A program made the position numbers and the translations under genes. A stretch of 64,000 nucleotides of DNA from Pectobacterium cacticida (lineage in GTDB: Bacteria; Pseudomonadota; Gammaproteobacteria; Enterobacterales; Enterobacteriaceae). Every line of letters begins with the position of its first letter. Positions within the stretch are counted from its first letter, which is position 1. This document shows, in pieces, positions 35,790 to 44,477 of this stretch. The stretch covers positions 2,170,001-2,234,000 of the forward strand of contig NZ_CP133656.1 in the NCBI RefSeq assembly GCF_036885195.1, given 5' to 3'. The notes beneath the pieces are model-generated. The model saw only the letters and a program-made list of their open reading frames with translations. It had not been told where the DNA came from and searched no databases.

Positions 35790-37958
35790 TTACACGCTTA
35801 GACATTTTCTCGTCGTTAACAGCCGAGAAAACGCTTCTGCAGACATTGGATGCCCAAACAGGTATCCCTGTGCCTCCTCACACCCTTTGCTCAGTAGCCG
35901 TTCGCTCTGCTCGATGGTTTCTACCCCTTCAGCAATGATATTCAGCCCAAAACTCTTCCCAAGATATAGGATCGCTCGAACTATCGCGGCGTCCGATGGC
36001 GATTCACACATGTTTCTCACGAAGCTCTGATCAATCTTCAGTCGGGTTACCGGATAATTTTTAAGCATACTGAGCGATGCATACCCAGTGCCGTAGTCAT
36101 CGAAAGCAATGCCAATTCCTGCGTCACGCAAAGCCTTTAATGGTTCAAGCATATTTTCATCATAGCGCAGGATAATATTTTCCGTAATCTCCAACTCAAG
36201 CGAACTTGGCTGCAACCCGGTGCGCGCAAGCGTCGTCATAATTTTTTCCGCTAACATGCCGGTACGAAACTGGGCACTGAAAAGATTAATACTGATGCGA
36301 AAATAGCCGTTGCTCAACTGACACCACTGCGCTGCCTGCTGACAAGCGGTTTCAACGATCCAATCACCTACTCGCTCCGCCCACGGGCCATTTTCCAATG
36401 CGCTAAGGAAAGTTGACGGGCTTAGCAGCCCCCGTTTCGGATGACGCCAACGCAGTAGCGCTTCCGCTCCAACGATCTCATGTGTAGCCAGTTTTACCTG
36501 TGGCTGATAGAACATCTCAAATTCATGTTGTTCATAGGCGCGCACAAATTCGAGCTGGAATGCATGTTTAGCCTTAAAGACGTCGAGCATTTCTCGCGTA
36601 AAAAAACGGTAGCAATTTCGCCCCTGAGATTTTGCCTGATATAGCGCTAAATCCGCGCTGGTCAAAAGATCCTGTACAGTCGGCCCATATTGCGGATATA
36701 GCACCACGCCAATACTAGCGCTAATATTAATCTGATGATCGTTAATTATCATTGCCTGTGAGATTTCATGAATAATTTTCTCGGCAATTTTTCCAGCCAC
36801 CCGTTTATCACTTAACCCGGGAAACAATAGCGCAAACTCATCTCCCCCTATTCGAGCCACGATATCATCTGATCGAACCGCCCCCTTGATTTTTTCAGCG
36901 ACGGACACAAGTATCTCATCCCCGCTAGCATGCCCCAGGCTATCATTCACATCCTTAAAACCGTCCAGGTCGATCATCATAATACAAACGGCCGGTTTAC
37001 TCTTTAGCGCCATTTCCAAATGGGAGGTTAGCAACGTTCGGTTTGCCAACCCGGTTAACGGATCCATATGCGCCAGCAAAAAAAGACGTTCTTCGTTGCG
37101 CTTCCGTTCTGTAATATCCCGTAATATTGCCCCATAGCTAATATTTCCGCTGTCTTCCCACATGGAAACCGATAATTCAACTGGCATCTGATTACCGTTT
37201 TTAGCCAGTACATTCAATTCCAACGTGACCCCTTTCATGAGCGAGTCACGATCGGCAATTAGGTGGTTAAGTTGAACAATAAAGGCATCCGGTAAGAGGG
37301 TATTAATACTGCGGCCGATAATTTCCTCTCCAGAGTATTCCAACATATGCTCCGCGGCGGTGTTCCAAAAGGTAATCAGACCCTTATCATTGACACACAG
37401 AATAGTATCAGGGGAGGTATTGGCAATATTTTCGAACCGCACCTGACTGGCCTTACGCGCTAGATCAAGACGCCGTATTTCTAGCTTATCCATCACTAAC
37501 GAGGCCAGGTCCAGTAAATTGCGCTCATCTCGTTTGGTGAATGCTGCCCTAGGCTTTAAATCGATAATGCATAATGTGCCAATAGCATGCCCGGAGGATG
37601 TTGTTAATAACCCCCCCGCATAAAAACGGATGTTAGGCGCCCCCACCACCAAGGGGTTATTTTTAAAACGCGCATCTTTACGAGCATCAAGTACTACCAT
37701 GATCTCTTTTTGCAGGATCGTATGTGCACAAAAAGCGATATCGCGCGGGGTTTCAAAAAAAGAAACGCCAACGCTAGCGGCAAATAGTTGACGTTCGGCC
37801 TCTACTAACGACACCAAAACGATGGGGACGCTAAATATGTTCGCAGCCAGGCTAATCAGATTATTCAGACTCGGATCGTATAACGCATTCTTAATGCCAT
37901 ACTCACTTAGCGCAGCAAGACGCCCATCTTCATCTTTGCCTATTAGGGCTCGATTCAT
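35790..37958 (-). CDS. GAF-PAS-GGDEF-EAL cyclic-di-GMP protein
   Basis: 722-aa cytoplasmic signalling protein. Domains in order: GAF (about 20-155), PAS (about 165-285), GGDEF (about 295-450) and EAL (about 465-715). The diguanylate cyclase motif is intact (RIGGDEFALLF, with DGFKDVNDSLGH before it). The phosphodiesterase motifs are also intact (GAEALLRW, DDYGTGYASL, AEGVET). It could therefore both make and degrade c-di-GMP. The ATG at 37958 has a strong GGAGGGGG site. It lies upstream of ypdA on the same strand, 150 bases away. Confidence 0.92.
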   Translation of the reverse strand: MNRALIGKDEDGRLAALSEYGIKNALYDPSLNNLISLAANIFSVPIVLVSLVEAERQLFAASVGVSFFETPRDIAFCAHTILQKEIMVVLDARKDARFKNNPLVVGAPNIRFYAGGLLTTSSGHAIGTLCIIDLKPRAAFTKRDERNLLDLASLVMDKLEIRRLDLARKASQVRFENIANTSPDTILCVNDKGLITFWNTAAEHMLEYSGEEIIGRSINTLLPDAFIVQLNHLIADRDSLMKGVTLELNVLAKNGNQMPVELSVSMWEDSGNISYGAILRDITERKRNEERLFLLAHMDPLTGLANRTLLTSHLEMALKSKPAVCIMMIDLDGFKDVNDSLGHASGDEILVSVAEKIKGAVRSDDIVARIGGDEFALLFPGLSDKRVAGKIAEKIIHEISQAMIINDHQINISASIGVVLYPQYGPTVQDLLTSADLALYQAKSQGRNCYRFFTREMLDVFKAKHAFQLEFVRAYEQHEFEMFYQPQVKLATHEIVGAEALLRWRHPKRGLLSPSTFLSALENGPWAERVGDWIVETACQQAAQWCQLSNGYFRISINLFSAQFRTGMLAEKIMTTLARTGLQPSSLELEITENIILRYDENMLEPLKALRDAGIGIAFDDYGTGYASLSMLKNYPVTRLKIDQSFVRNMCESPSDAAIVRAILYLGKSFGLNIIAEGVETIEQSERLLSKGCEEAQGYLFGHPMSAEAFSRLLTTRKCLSV

Positions 37959-38205
37959 GGGTTCCCCCTCCAACCGTATTAAATATCCAGTTCAAAAAAT
38001 AGCCATAAAACCAAATTGTTGCAGCAAAAATCGCGATAAGCACCAGGCTCGATCGCTCAAACCGCGAATCACGATGCTTAGTGCATAGTGTTAAGTATGG
38101 CAAAAGATCCGAACCCTATCCTCTTTTTGAAAAATACATAATAACAATAGAGTGACCCGCTATATTGATATAGAGGCATTTAAATTAAAGCGGAGTACGT
38201 TCGTC

Positions 38206-38328
38206 ATGCTGAATGAAGGAAGAAAAAAGAAAGGAGTTGGCATATTCTATGAACATCACGAGAGCATAAAAACCATCGTGAATATATTAAGAATATTGCC
38301 AACTGGGAATTATCAAGCTGGGAAATAA
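38206..38328 (+). CDS. Candidate 40-residue small protein
   Basis: Small frame MLNEGRKKKGVGIFYEHHES... ending in QAGK. A GGAG sequence lies 11 bases before the ATG. It overlaps the 3' end of the minus-strand gene at 38313 by 16 bases. Its DNA contains an inverted repeat (38235-38248 with 38290-38304), so it could equally be a structured non-coding segment. No homology recognised. Confidence 0.25.
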   Translation: MLNEGRKKKGVGIFYEHHESIKTIVNILRILPTGNYQAGK

Positions 38329-38570
38329 CTTATTGAATGTTCTGGTGTTTCATTTTTCGCTCGTATTACCACGTTCCAAACTCCCGTATAAGGAACGGTT
38401 AAATACACCTCATTTTCAGCATGGCAGTAAATAGAATCCAATGACACGCGATTCTCTTCAGGCAACGCTTCCTGTCCACTATTGCTCATTTGCACTTCAA
38501 AACTATTTGCGCACCGAACAATGACCGTATCACCACCAAAAAGACTTAAACACGTGCGAATTACAGACAT
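38313..38570 (-). CDS. Small protein resembling DUF1883
   Basis: 85-aa protein starting at the ATG 38570 behind GGGGGATGT. It has an all-beta look: GGDTVIVRCANSFEVQMSN, then EVYLTVPYTGVWNVVIRA. The second block resembles the P-SG-W-VVVD motif of DUF1883 proteins, but the match is weak. No signal peptide. It lies alone in an AT-rich accessory patch between the GGDEF-EAL gene and the IS relic. Confidence 0.55.
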   Translation of the reverse strand: MSVIRTCLSLFGGDTVIVRCANSFEVQMSNSGQEALPEENRVSLDSIYCHAENEVYLTVPYTGVWNVVIRAKNETPEHSISYFPA

Positions 38571-38799
38571 ACATCCCCCGCGACACGCCGTCATGCGTAT
38601 GCTTAATGAAATTAATTTTATTGGTTCTCTTTCCCCAATACGCTTTCATAAAAGCAAAATGCATAGAGTAGAATCGTGATCTGAATCAAATTACGCACAG
38701 GTTTCAATCAAATCAGCAGAGTCATAAGATAATGCTATGAGTGGTTAATAGGCATTAGTAATTTTGCTGGCAACAAAGAGAAAGTCGATGTTATCAGCC

Positions 38800-39092
38800 A
38801 GAACAGCACCCCGGTCGGTTAGCGGCTATTGTCCCCGATGCCATTCAGATAAAATTTATCGCCAATAGCCGTAGTACTTCACAAGGCGATCGGTATCAGT
38901 CACGTAAACGTGTTTTCCAACTGGCCTACGCCTAGAGCTTGTATAAAAACACAATGTCGTGGAGCATTGCTTTGCGATATTGAAAGAAAATCGTCGTATT
39001 GCGACACGCTCGGAAAAAACAGCCAGAAACTACCTGAGCAGGGTAAAGCTGGGGCGATCAGATTATTTTTGAAACGGTTGTTAAGTTAAGGG
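38800..39092 (+). mobile_element. Decayed IS5-like transposase fragment
   Basis: Translation in shifting frames recovers the C-terminal end of an IS5-family DDE transposase. NVVEHCFAILKENRRIATRS followed by EKTARNYLSRVKLG (38953-39048) is the E-region with the catalytic glutamate. One base is missing just after it, and the next frame continues AIRLFLKRLLS before a stop. Upstream, about 38830-38935 reads IVPDAIQIKFIANSRS and ends in a stop. At least two frameshifts and no N-terminal part, so it is dead. Terminal repeats not found. Confidence 0.65.
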
Positions 39093-39263
39093 ACACAGCC
39101 TAGTATTTGGCTTCGGATCCCCGTTGCTGAGTATGCAGCGGCATAATCGGCCAGCAACCTTTTCCCACCGTACTTTGCCTTAGTGCCCTACTCATCGTCA
39201 CAGACTTGACTTTCGTGTGTGAACATATAATTTACTGCTGATATATCTTCATAAGGTAAGACA

Positions 39264-39617
39264 ATGGGATGGAAATTAAAAACAGCCTTATGTATTTTGG
39301 CGGTTGCTGCTGCCGACTTAGGTTACGGATATTATCGTTGGCATTCGGGGCCGACATGCGATGAAATCACCTATGAAGAAGCTATTGAAAATGTAAGAAG
39401 CGATCTGGTTAGTTATCGAATACCGCGATGGAAAGAGTTCCAAATGGATAGACTTGGCACGGCCAAACCAGATATTAGGTTCAATAAAGATAATTCATAT
39501 ATATCTGAAGATGTTTATAGTATAGATGTGACAGTATCTGGTCCACTGGAAGAACACCAAATGGTTGCCATGCTCATTTGCAGACTAGGCGGCATTGAAT
39601 ATTCAGCGACCCTATAA
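39264..39617 (+). CDS. Orphan protein with N-terminal membrane segment
   Basis: 117-aa protein. An N-terminal hydrophobic stretch (LKTALCILAVAAADLGYGYY) is a signal anchor or signal peptide, followed by a charged alpha/beta domain with two cysteines (C33 in PTCDEI and C106 in LICRLGG) that could pair outside the cytoplasm. AAGGTAAG lies 6 bases before the ATG, supporting translation. I recognise no family. It lies between the IS5-like relic and the integrase relic, so it may be cargo of a former element. Confidence 0.6.
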   Translation: MGWKLKTALCILAVAAADLGYGYYRWHSGPTCDEITYEEAIENVRSDLVSYRIPRWKEFQMDRLGTAKPDIRFNKDNSYISEDVYSIDVTVSGPLEEHQMVAMLICRLGGIEYSATL

Positions 39618-39710
39618 ATAATTGTGCCTAATTGCCACCGTATCAAAGGTGAGCGTTCAGGCAACCACCAAACTCTATAACAAAGCGACGCATCGCCAGA
39701 CGGATGGCGA

Positions 39711-39764
39711 GATTCAGCGATTCAGCGATTCAGCGATTCAGCGATTCAGCGATTCAGCGATTCA
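39711..39764. repeat. Octamer tandem repeat (GATTCAGC)n
   Basis: Six perfect head-to-tail copies of GATTCAGC (39711-39758) plus a partial GATTCA. Such a short perfect array is likely to vary in copy number by slippage. An open frame through it encodes FSDSAIQR repeats, but only because 24 is a multiple of 8. Confidence 0.95.
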
Positions 39765-39808
39765 ATCGCATTGTGGGGCGGTCACGTAAAAGAATTAAAC
39801 GCCAGCGT

Positions 39809-39925
39809 TTGGATCAAAATAACTATTCTCGGCATTTGCTGGGGCATAAATCTCAGCATCAGACAGACGCCTATAACGATAATCGCGGTAAAGATTGGTT
39901 CACAATTCAGGTCAAGAAAGGATAA
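39809..39925 (+). pseudogene. C-terminal remnant of a phage-type tyrosine integrase
   Basis: The last 37 residues read LDQNNYSRHLLGHKSQHQTD followed by AYNDNRGKDWFTIQVKKG. This is the end of a lambda/P2-like integrase: LLGHKS holds the catalytic histidine and TDAY the nucleophilic tyrosine, and RGKDW is the usual tail. Everything upstream is missing and replaced by the octamer repeat. It points toward icd, whose 3' end is 137 bases away; icd is a known phage attachment gene (e14 in E. coli). Confidence 0.75.
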
Positions 39926-39957
39926 AAGGTAATAATTAACGTGGATGTTTTTTAATC

Positions 39958-39995
39958 CATTTTACTGAATCATTTTACTGGGATTTTACTGAATG
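39958..39995. repeat. Three tandem ATTTTACTG units near icd
   Basis: CATTTTACTGAAT, CATTTTACTGGG and ATTTTACTGAATG in direct succession, between the integrase remnant and the icd 3' end. Direct repeats here could be old integrase arm sites; that is inference. Confidence 0.7.
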
Positions 39996-40061
39996 AATTT
40001 TTCGATGTTAATAATCAGCGAGAGCGAAGCGCCCCCGCCAAACAATGTGATAACAGTAAGA

Positions 40062-41315
40062 TTACATATTATCGATGATGTCTTGCGCAAACTCGCTACA
40101 TTTCCGTAGCTTAGCGCCTTCCATCAGGCGTTCGAAATCGTAAGTCACGGTCTTGTTTTTGATCGCGCCTTCCATTCCCTTAACAATCAGGTCGGCGGCT
40201 TCGAACCATTGCATGTGGCGCAGCATCATTTCAGCCGACAGAATAATGGAACCTGGATTAACCTTGTCCTGCCCGGCATATTTCGGTGCCGTACCGTGCG
40301 TTGCTTCAAATAGTGCGCATTCATCACCGATATTGGCGCCAGGAGCAATACCGATGCCACCAACCTGTGCGGCCAACGCATCGGAAATATAATCACCATT
40401 CAGGTTCATACAGGCAATCACATCATATTCAGCAGGCCGCAGTAGGATTTGCTGTAAGAATGCGTCGGCGATCACGTCTTTCACCACGATCTCTTTGCCA
40501 GTATTCGGATTCTTGATCTTCACCCACGGGCCGCCATCAATTAGCTCACCGCCGAATGCTTCGCGCGCCAACTGGTATCCCCAGTCTTTAAATGCGCCTT
40601 CGGTGAACTTCATGATATTGCCTTTGTGCACGAGCGTGACGGAATCACGATCGTTGGCAATGGCATATTCAATAGCGGCACGAACCAGACGTTTTGTCCC
40701 TTCTTCCGAACACGGTTTTACGCCAATGCCACACTGCTCAGGGAAGCGAATTTTCTTGACGCCCATCTCTTCACGCAGGAATTTGATCACTTTGTCGGCT
40801 TCAGCAGAACCCGCTTTCCACTCAATTCCCGCATAAATATCTTCGGCGTTCTCACGGAAGATTACCATGTCGGTCAGTTCGGGGTGTTTAACCGGGCTGG
40901 GGGTGCCTTCATAGTAGCGTACCGGGCGCAGGCAGATATACAGATCAAGTTGTTGGCGCAGCGCAACGTTCAGAGAACGAATACCTCCGCCGACAGGCGT
41001 CGTCAGCGGGCCTTTAATTGCCACACGATATTCACGGATCAAATCCAATGTTTCATCCGGTAGCCAGACGTCTTTACCGTAAACCTGCGTGGACTTTTCT
41101 CCTGTGTAGATCTCCATCCAGGAAATCGCACGCTTGCCCTGGTAAGCTTTCTGCACGGCAGCGTTTACAACATCGATCATCGCTGGCGTCACATCGACAC
41201 CGATGCCATCACCTTCAATAAAGGGAATTACCGGGTGGCTGGGAACCACTAATTTACCTTGAGCATCAACCGTGATTTTCTGGCCTTCTGCCGGTACCAC
41301 TACTTTGCTTTCCAT
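40062..41315 (-). CDS. icd: NADP-dependent isocitrate dehydrogenase
   Basis: 417-aa TCA-cycle enzyme, one residue longer than in E. coli. The substrate-binding serine that AceK phosphorylates lies in GIRSLNVALRQ, and the NADP-type dimer features are present (IGDECALFEATHGTAPKYAG). The ATG at 41315 has a GGAGAGG site. Its 3' end borders the relic element, as expected for an icd-targeting phage; the C-terminus (FAQDIIDNM) looks complete. Confidence 0.97.
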   Translation of the reverse strand: MESKVVVPAEGQKITVDAQGKLVVPSHPVIPFIEGDGIGVDVTPAMIDVVNAAVQKAYQGKRAISWMEIYTGEKSTQVYGKDVWLPDETLDLIREYRVAIKGPLTTPVGGGIRSLNVALRQQLDLYICLRPVRYYEGTPSPVKHPELTDMVIFRENAEDIYAGIEWKAGSAEADKVIKFLREEMGVKKIRFPEQCGIGVKPCSEEGTKRLVRAAIEYAIANDRDSVTLVHKGNIMKFTEGAFKDWGYQLAREAFGGELIDGGPWVKIKNPNTGKEIVVKDVIADAFLQQILLRPAEYDVIACMNLNGDYISDALAAQVGGIGIAPGANIGDECALFEATHGTAPKYAGQDKVNPGSIILSAEMMLRHMQWFEAADLIVKGMEGAIKNKTVTYDFERLMEGAKLRKCSEFAQDIIDNM

Positions 41316-41443
41316 TAACCTCTCCTTCGAGCGCAATTTTGTTAATGACTTGTAAGATTCGTGTCAATACTACTTGAATAATTGGCCCGCGCCAATCGCA
41401 AACCGTTTCGAGTATACTGCTTTTATTGTCCACAAAGATAAAG

Positions 41444-42073
41444 ATGATGAATAAATTCTCTGTTAAAAATCACAAAGTTAAGCGATTCAACACGCAGTCA
41501 GCCAGAAAAAGGTCGCCTGACAATGCGCCACGTCGAATCATTTTGTTTAATAAGCCCTTCGATGTCCTGCCACAATTCACTGATGACGCCGGTCGCCGCA
41601 CGCTGAAAGATTACATTCCCATCAGCGGTGTTTATGCCGCCGGGCGTCTGGATCGCGATAGCGAAGGCCTGATGGTTCTCACCAATGATGGCAGGCTTCA
41701 AGCTGAACTCACTCAACCAAGGCGCAAAACGGTAAAAATATATTATGTTCAGGTAGAAGGCATTCCTGATGAAGCGGCGCTAGCGCGCTTTCGTCATGGC
41801 CTGGATCTAAATGACGGAAAAACGCTGCCCGCAGGGGCGGAAATCGTACCCGAACCTGACTGGCTGTGGCCACGTAATCCGCCTATTCGCCAGCGTAAAA
41901 GCATTCCTGAATGCTGGTTAAAAATCACGCTGCATGAAGGGCGCAATCGGCAAGTTCGTCGAATGACAGCGCATATTGGATATCCAACGTTACGTCTGAT
42001 TCGATACGGTATGGCAAATCAGACGGTAGCAAACTTGTTGCCCGGAGAATGGAAGGAGATTACTGATGTTTAA
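41444..42073 (+). CDS. rluE: 23S rRNA pseudouridine(2457) synthase RluE
   Basis: 209-aa RsuA-family pseudouridine synthase. The catalytic Asp is in GRLDRDSEGL near residue 74, and the EGRNRQVRRMTAHIG motif is at the C-terminus. Two ATG codons (41444 and 41447) are possible; the ribosome site is weak. It overlaps nudJ by 8 bases and diverges from icd, as in E. coli. Confidence 0.94.
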   Translation: MMNKFSVKNHKVKRFNTQSARKRSPDNAPRRIILFNKPFDVLPQFTDDAGRRTLKDYIPISGVYAAGRLDRDSEGLMVLTNDGRLQAELTQPRRKTVKIYYVQVEGIPDEAALARFRHGLDLNDGKTLPAGAEIVPEPDWLWPRNPPIRQRKSIPECWLKITLHEGRNRQVRRMTAHIGYPTLRLIRYGMANQTVANLLPGEWKEITDV

Positions 42074-42512
42074 ACCCCATGTTACCGTAGCGAGTGTGGT
42101 ACAGGCGGAAGGCCATTTTCTGGTTGTCGAAGAATTGATCGACGACACGTTATTATGGAACCAACCAGCCGGCCATCTGGAAGCCAACGAAACGCTGATT
42201 CAGGCGGCAAGCCGCGAGCTGTGGGAAGAAACCGGTATTCAGGCCGTACCACACAGTTTCTTGCGACTGCACCAGTGGATTGCACCAGATAATACGCCGT
42301 TTTTACGCTTTTGCTTCGTACTCGATCTGCCTGAGCGGGTCACAACCCAGCCGCATGACAGTGATATCGAGTGCTGCCGCTGGCTGACTGCCGATGAGAT
42401 CCTTTCTTCCTGTCAGCTTCGTTCGCCGCTGGTAGCAGAAAGTATTCGCTGTTATCAGCAGCCAGAACGCTATCCATTAACTGTATTAGACGCATTCCGC
42501 TGGCCTTTTTAG
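42066..42512 (+). CDS. nudJ: Phosphatase NudJ (Nudix)
   Basis: 148-aa Nudix hydrolase. The Nudix box GHLEANETLIQAASRELWEE plus TGI fits G-x5-E-x7-REUxEExGU at residues 37-59. In E. coli it hydrolyses thiamine pyrophosphate precursors and nucleotides (HMP-PP phosphatase). Translationally coupled to rluE. Confidence 0.93.
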   Translation: MFKPHVTVASVVQAEGHFLVVEELIDDTLLWNQPAGHLEANETLIQAASRELWEETGIQAVPHSFLRLHQWIAPDNTPFLRFCFVLDLPERVTTQPHDSDIECCRWLTADEILSSCQLRSPLVAESIRCYQQPERYPLTVLDAFRWPF

Positions 42513-42647
42513 GTATCTTGTTATTCTTGTCGAATGTGCTACCCGTCCGACGACAGGAATAGCGATGCAGCGCACGGTTCTACATGCTAAAATACGCCGC
42601 TTGTTTTTCGCATCACTGCGTCAGCCTATTCAGTTCGTGAGACTTCC

Positions 42648-43754
42648 ATGTCAGATAACAGCCAGAAAAAAGTGATTGTCGGTATGTCCGGCGGTGTTGA
42701 TTCCTCCGTTTCCGCTTACCTGTTACAGCAACAGGGCTATCATGTTGAAGGCCTGTTCATGAAAAACTGGGAAGAGGACGACGGCACGGAATATTGCTCA
42801 GCGGCCACCGATCTCGCCGATGCGCAAGCCGTTTGCGATAAACTGGGTATTGAACTTCATACCGTCAATTTTGCCGCTGAATATTGGGACAACGTTTTCG
42901 AACATTTCCTTGCAGAATATAAGGCAGGCCGGACGCCTAATCCCGATATCCTGTGCAATAAAGAAATCAAATTCAAAGCCTTTCTGGAATTTGCCGCTGA
43001 GGATCTTGGCGCAGACTATATCGCGACGGGTCACTACGTGCGTCGTTATGATGTTAACGGTAAAAGCCGCTTGCTGCGTGGTTTGGATGGCAATAAAGAT
43101 CAGAGCTATTTTCTTTATACACTGAGTCATCAACAGATTGCGCAGAGTCTGTTTCCGGTCGGCGAGTTGGAAAAGCCGCAGGTGCGTAAAATTGCGGAAG
43201 AACTCGACCTGGCGACGGCGAAAAAGAAAGATTCCACCGGCATTTGCTTTATCGGCGAGCGCAAATTTACTGATTTTCTGGCGCGTTATCTGCCCGCGCG
43301 CCCCGGCCCAATATTGTCCGTCGATGACAATAAACCGATGGGGCAACATCAGGGCCTGATGTACCACACGCTGGGGCAGCGCAAAGGACTGGGGATCGGC
43401 GGCGTTAAAGACGGCGGCGAAGATCCCTGGTACGTAGTGGATAAAGATGTCGCCAACAATATTCTGTATGTCGCACAAGGGCACGAACACCCCCGCTTGA
43501 TGTCGTATGGTTTAATTGCGCAGCAATTACATTGGGTTGACCGTGAGCCACTGCGCGCAGAATGTCGGTGTACGGTGAAAACCCGTTATCGTCAGGCTGA
43601 CATTCCCTGCACCATCACCCCGCTTGGCGACGATCGCCTTACCGTGCGTTTTGATACGCCGGTTTCCGCCGTTACACCAGGCCAATCCGCCGTATTTTAT
43701 CTCGACGATGTTTGCCTTGGTGGCGGCGTCATCGAAGAACGCTTACAGGAGTAA
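42648..43754 (+). CDS. mnmA: tRNA-specific 2-thiouridylase MnmA
   Basis: 368-aa enzyme that thiolates U34 of tRNA(Lys, Glu, Gln). PP-loop SGGVDSS at 14-20, catalytic cysteine in PDILCNKEIKF and the persulfide cysteine in STGICFIGERK. Length equals E. coli. hflD starts 3 bases after the stop. Confidence 0.97.
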   Translation: MSDNSQKKVIVGMSGGVDSSVSAYLLQQQGYHVEGLFMKNWEEDDGTEYCSAATDLADAQAVCDKLGIELHTVNFAAEYWDNVFEHFLAEYKAGRTPNPDILCNKEIKFKAFLEFAAEDLGADYIATGHYVRRYDVNGKSRLLRGLDGNKDQSYFLYTLSHQQIAQSLFPVGELEKPQVRKIAEELDLATAKKKDSTGICFIGERKFTDFLARYLPARPGPILSVDDNKPMGQHQGLMYHTLGQRKGLGIGGVKDGGEDPWYVVDKDVANNILYVAQGHEHPRLMSYGLIAQQLHWVDREPLRAECRCTVKTRYRQADIPCTITPLGDDRLTVRFDTPVSAVTPGQSAVFYLDDVCLGGGVIEERLQE

Positions 43755-43756
43755 CC

Positions 43757-44395
43757 GTGGCTAAGAATTATTACGAGATTACGTTAGCGTTAGCGGGCAT
43801 ATGTCAATCGGCCTATTTAGTTCAACAATTGGCCCATACGGGCAATTGTAATCATGACGCCCTGCATACCTCGCTGAACAGCGTGTTGAATGTGAATCCA
43901 GTCTCGACGCTGGCCGTTTACGGCGATGCGGAGCAAAACCTGAAAGTAGGGCTGGAAACATTATTAGCTATCCTCAACACCAGCAGTAATAGAGGTGCAG
44001 GCGCAGAACTTTCACGTTACACGTTTAGTTTGATTGCACTGGAGCGCAAACTGAAAGCAAAGCCCTCCGCGCTTGATGAATTGGGTCGGCGTATTGGTCA
44101 GTTAGAACGCCAGTTGGAGCATTTCGAGTTGCTTTCTGACACTATCGTGAGCGCGCTGGCCGCCATTTACGTGGATGTGATTAGTACGTTAGGCCCGCGT
44201 ATTCAGGTGACCGGTTCGCCGGAGGTACTGAAAAACAGTCAAGCTCAGGCTAAGGTTCGCGCCACCTTGCTGGCGGGTATCCGTTCAGCGGTGCTCTGGC
44301 AGCAAATTGGCGGTGGCCGTCTGCAATTGATGTTTTCGCGCGGTCAGCTGGTTAAGGAAGCGAAACAGATCCTGGCGCGTTGCCCGTCCGTTTAA
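43757..44395 (+). CDS. hflD: High frequency lysogenization protein HflD
   Basis: 212-aa peripheral membrane protein that in E. coli binds lambda CII. It begins with GTG at 43757 (AKNYYEITLALAGICQSAYL), behind AGGAG, and overlaps nothing. Sandwiched between mnmA and purB as in E. coli. Confidence 0.94.
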   Translation: MAKNYYEITLALAGICQSAYLVQQLAHTGNCNHDALHTSLNSVLNVNPVSTLAVYGDAEQNLKVGLETLLAILNTSSNRGAGAELSRYTFSLIALERKLKAKPSALDELGRRIGQLERQLEHFELLSDTIVSALAAIYVDVISTLGPRIQVTGSPEVLKNSQAQAKVRATLLAGIRSAVLWQQIGGGRLQLMFSRGQLVKEAKQILARCPSV

Positions 44396-44477
44396 TGGTA
44401 TTGTTGCCATAATAGTTTTGAAATGAATTGTTATTGAAATTAATTATTATTGAAACCAATTTCAGGAGTTGCTTGCG

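Noticed and set aside
39704..39808. Protein with FSDSAIQR repeats
   Set aside because: The peptide repeat is a by-product of the octamer DNA array being open in frame; only the downstream integrase-like tail is meaningful.
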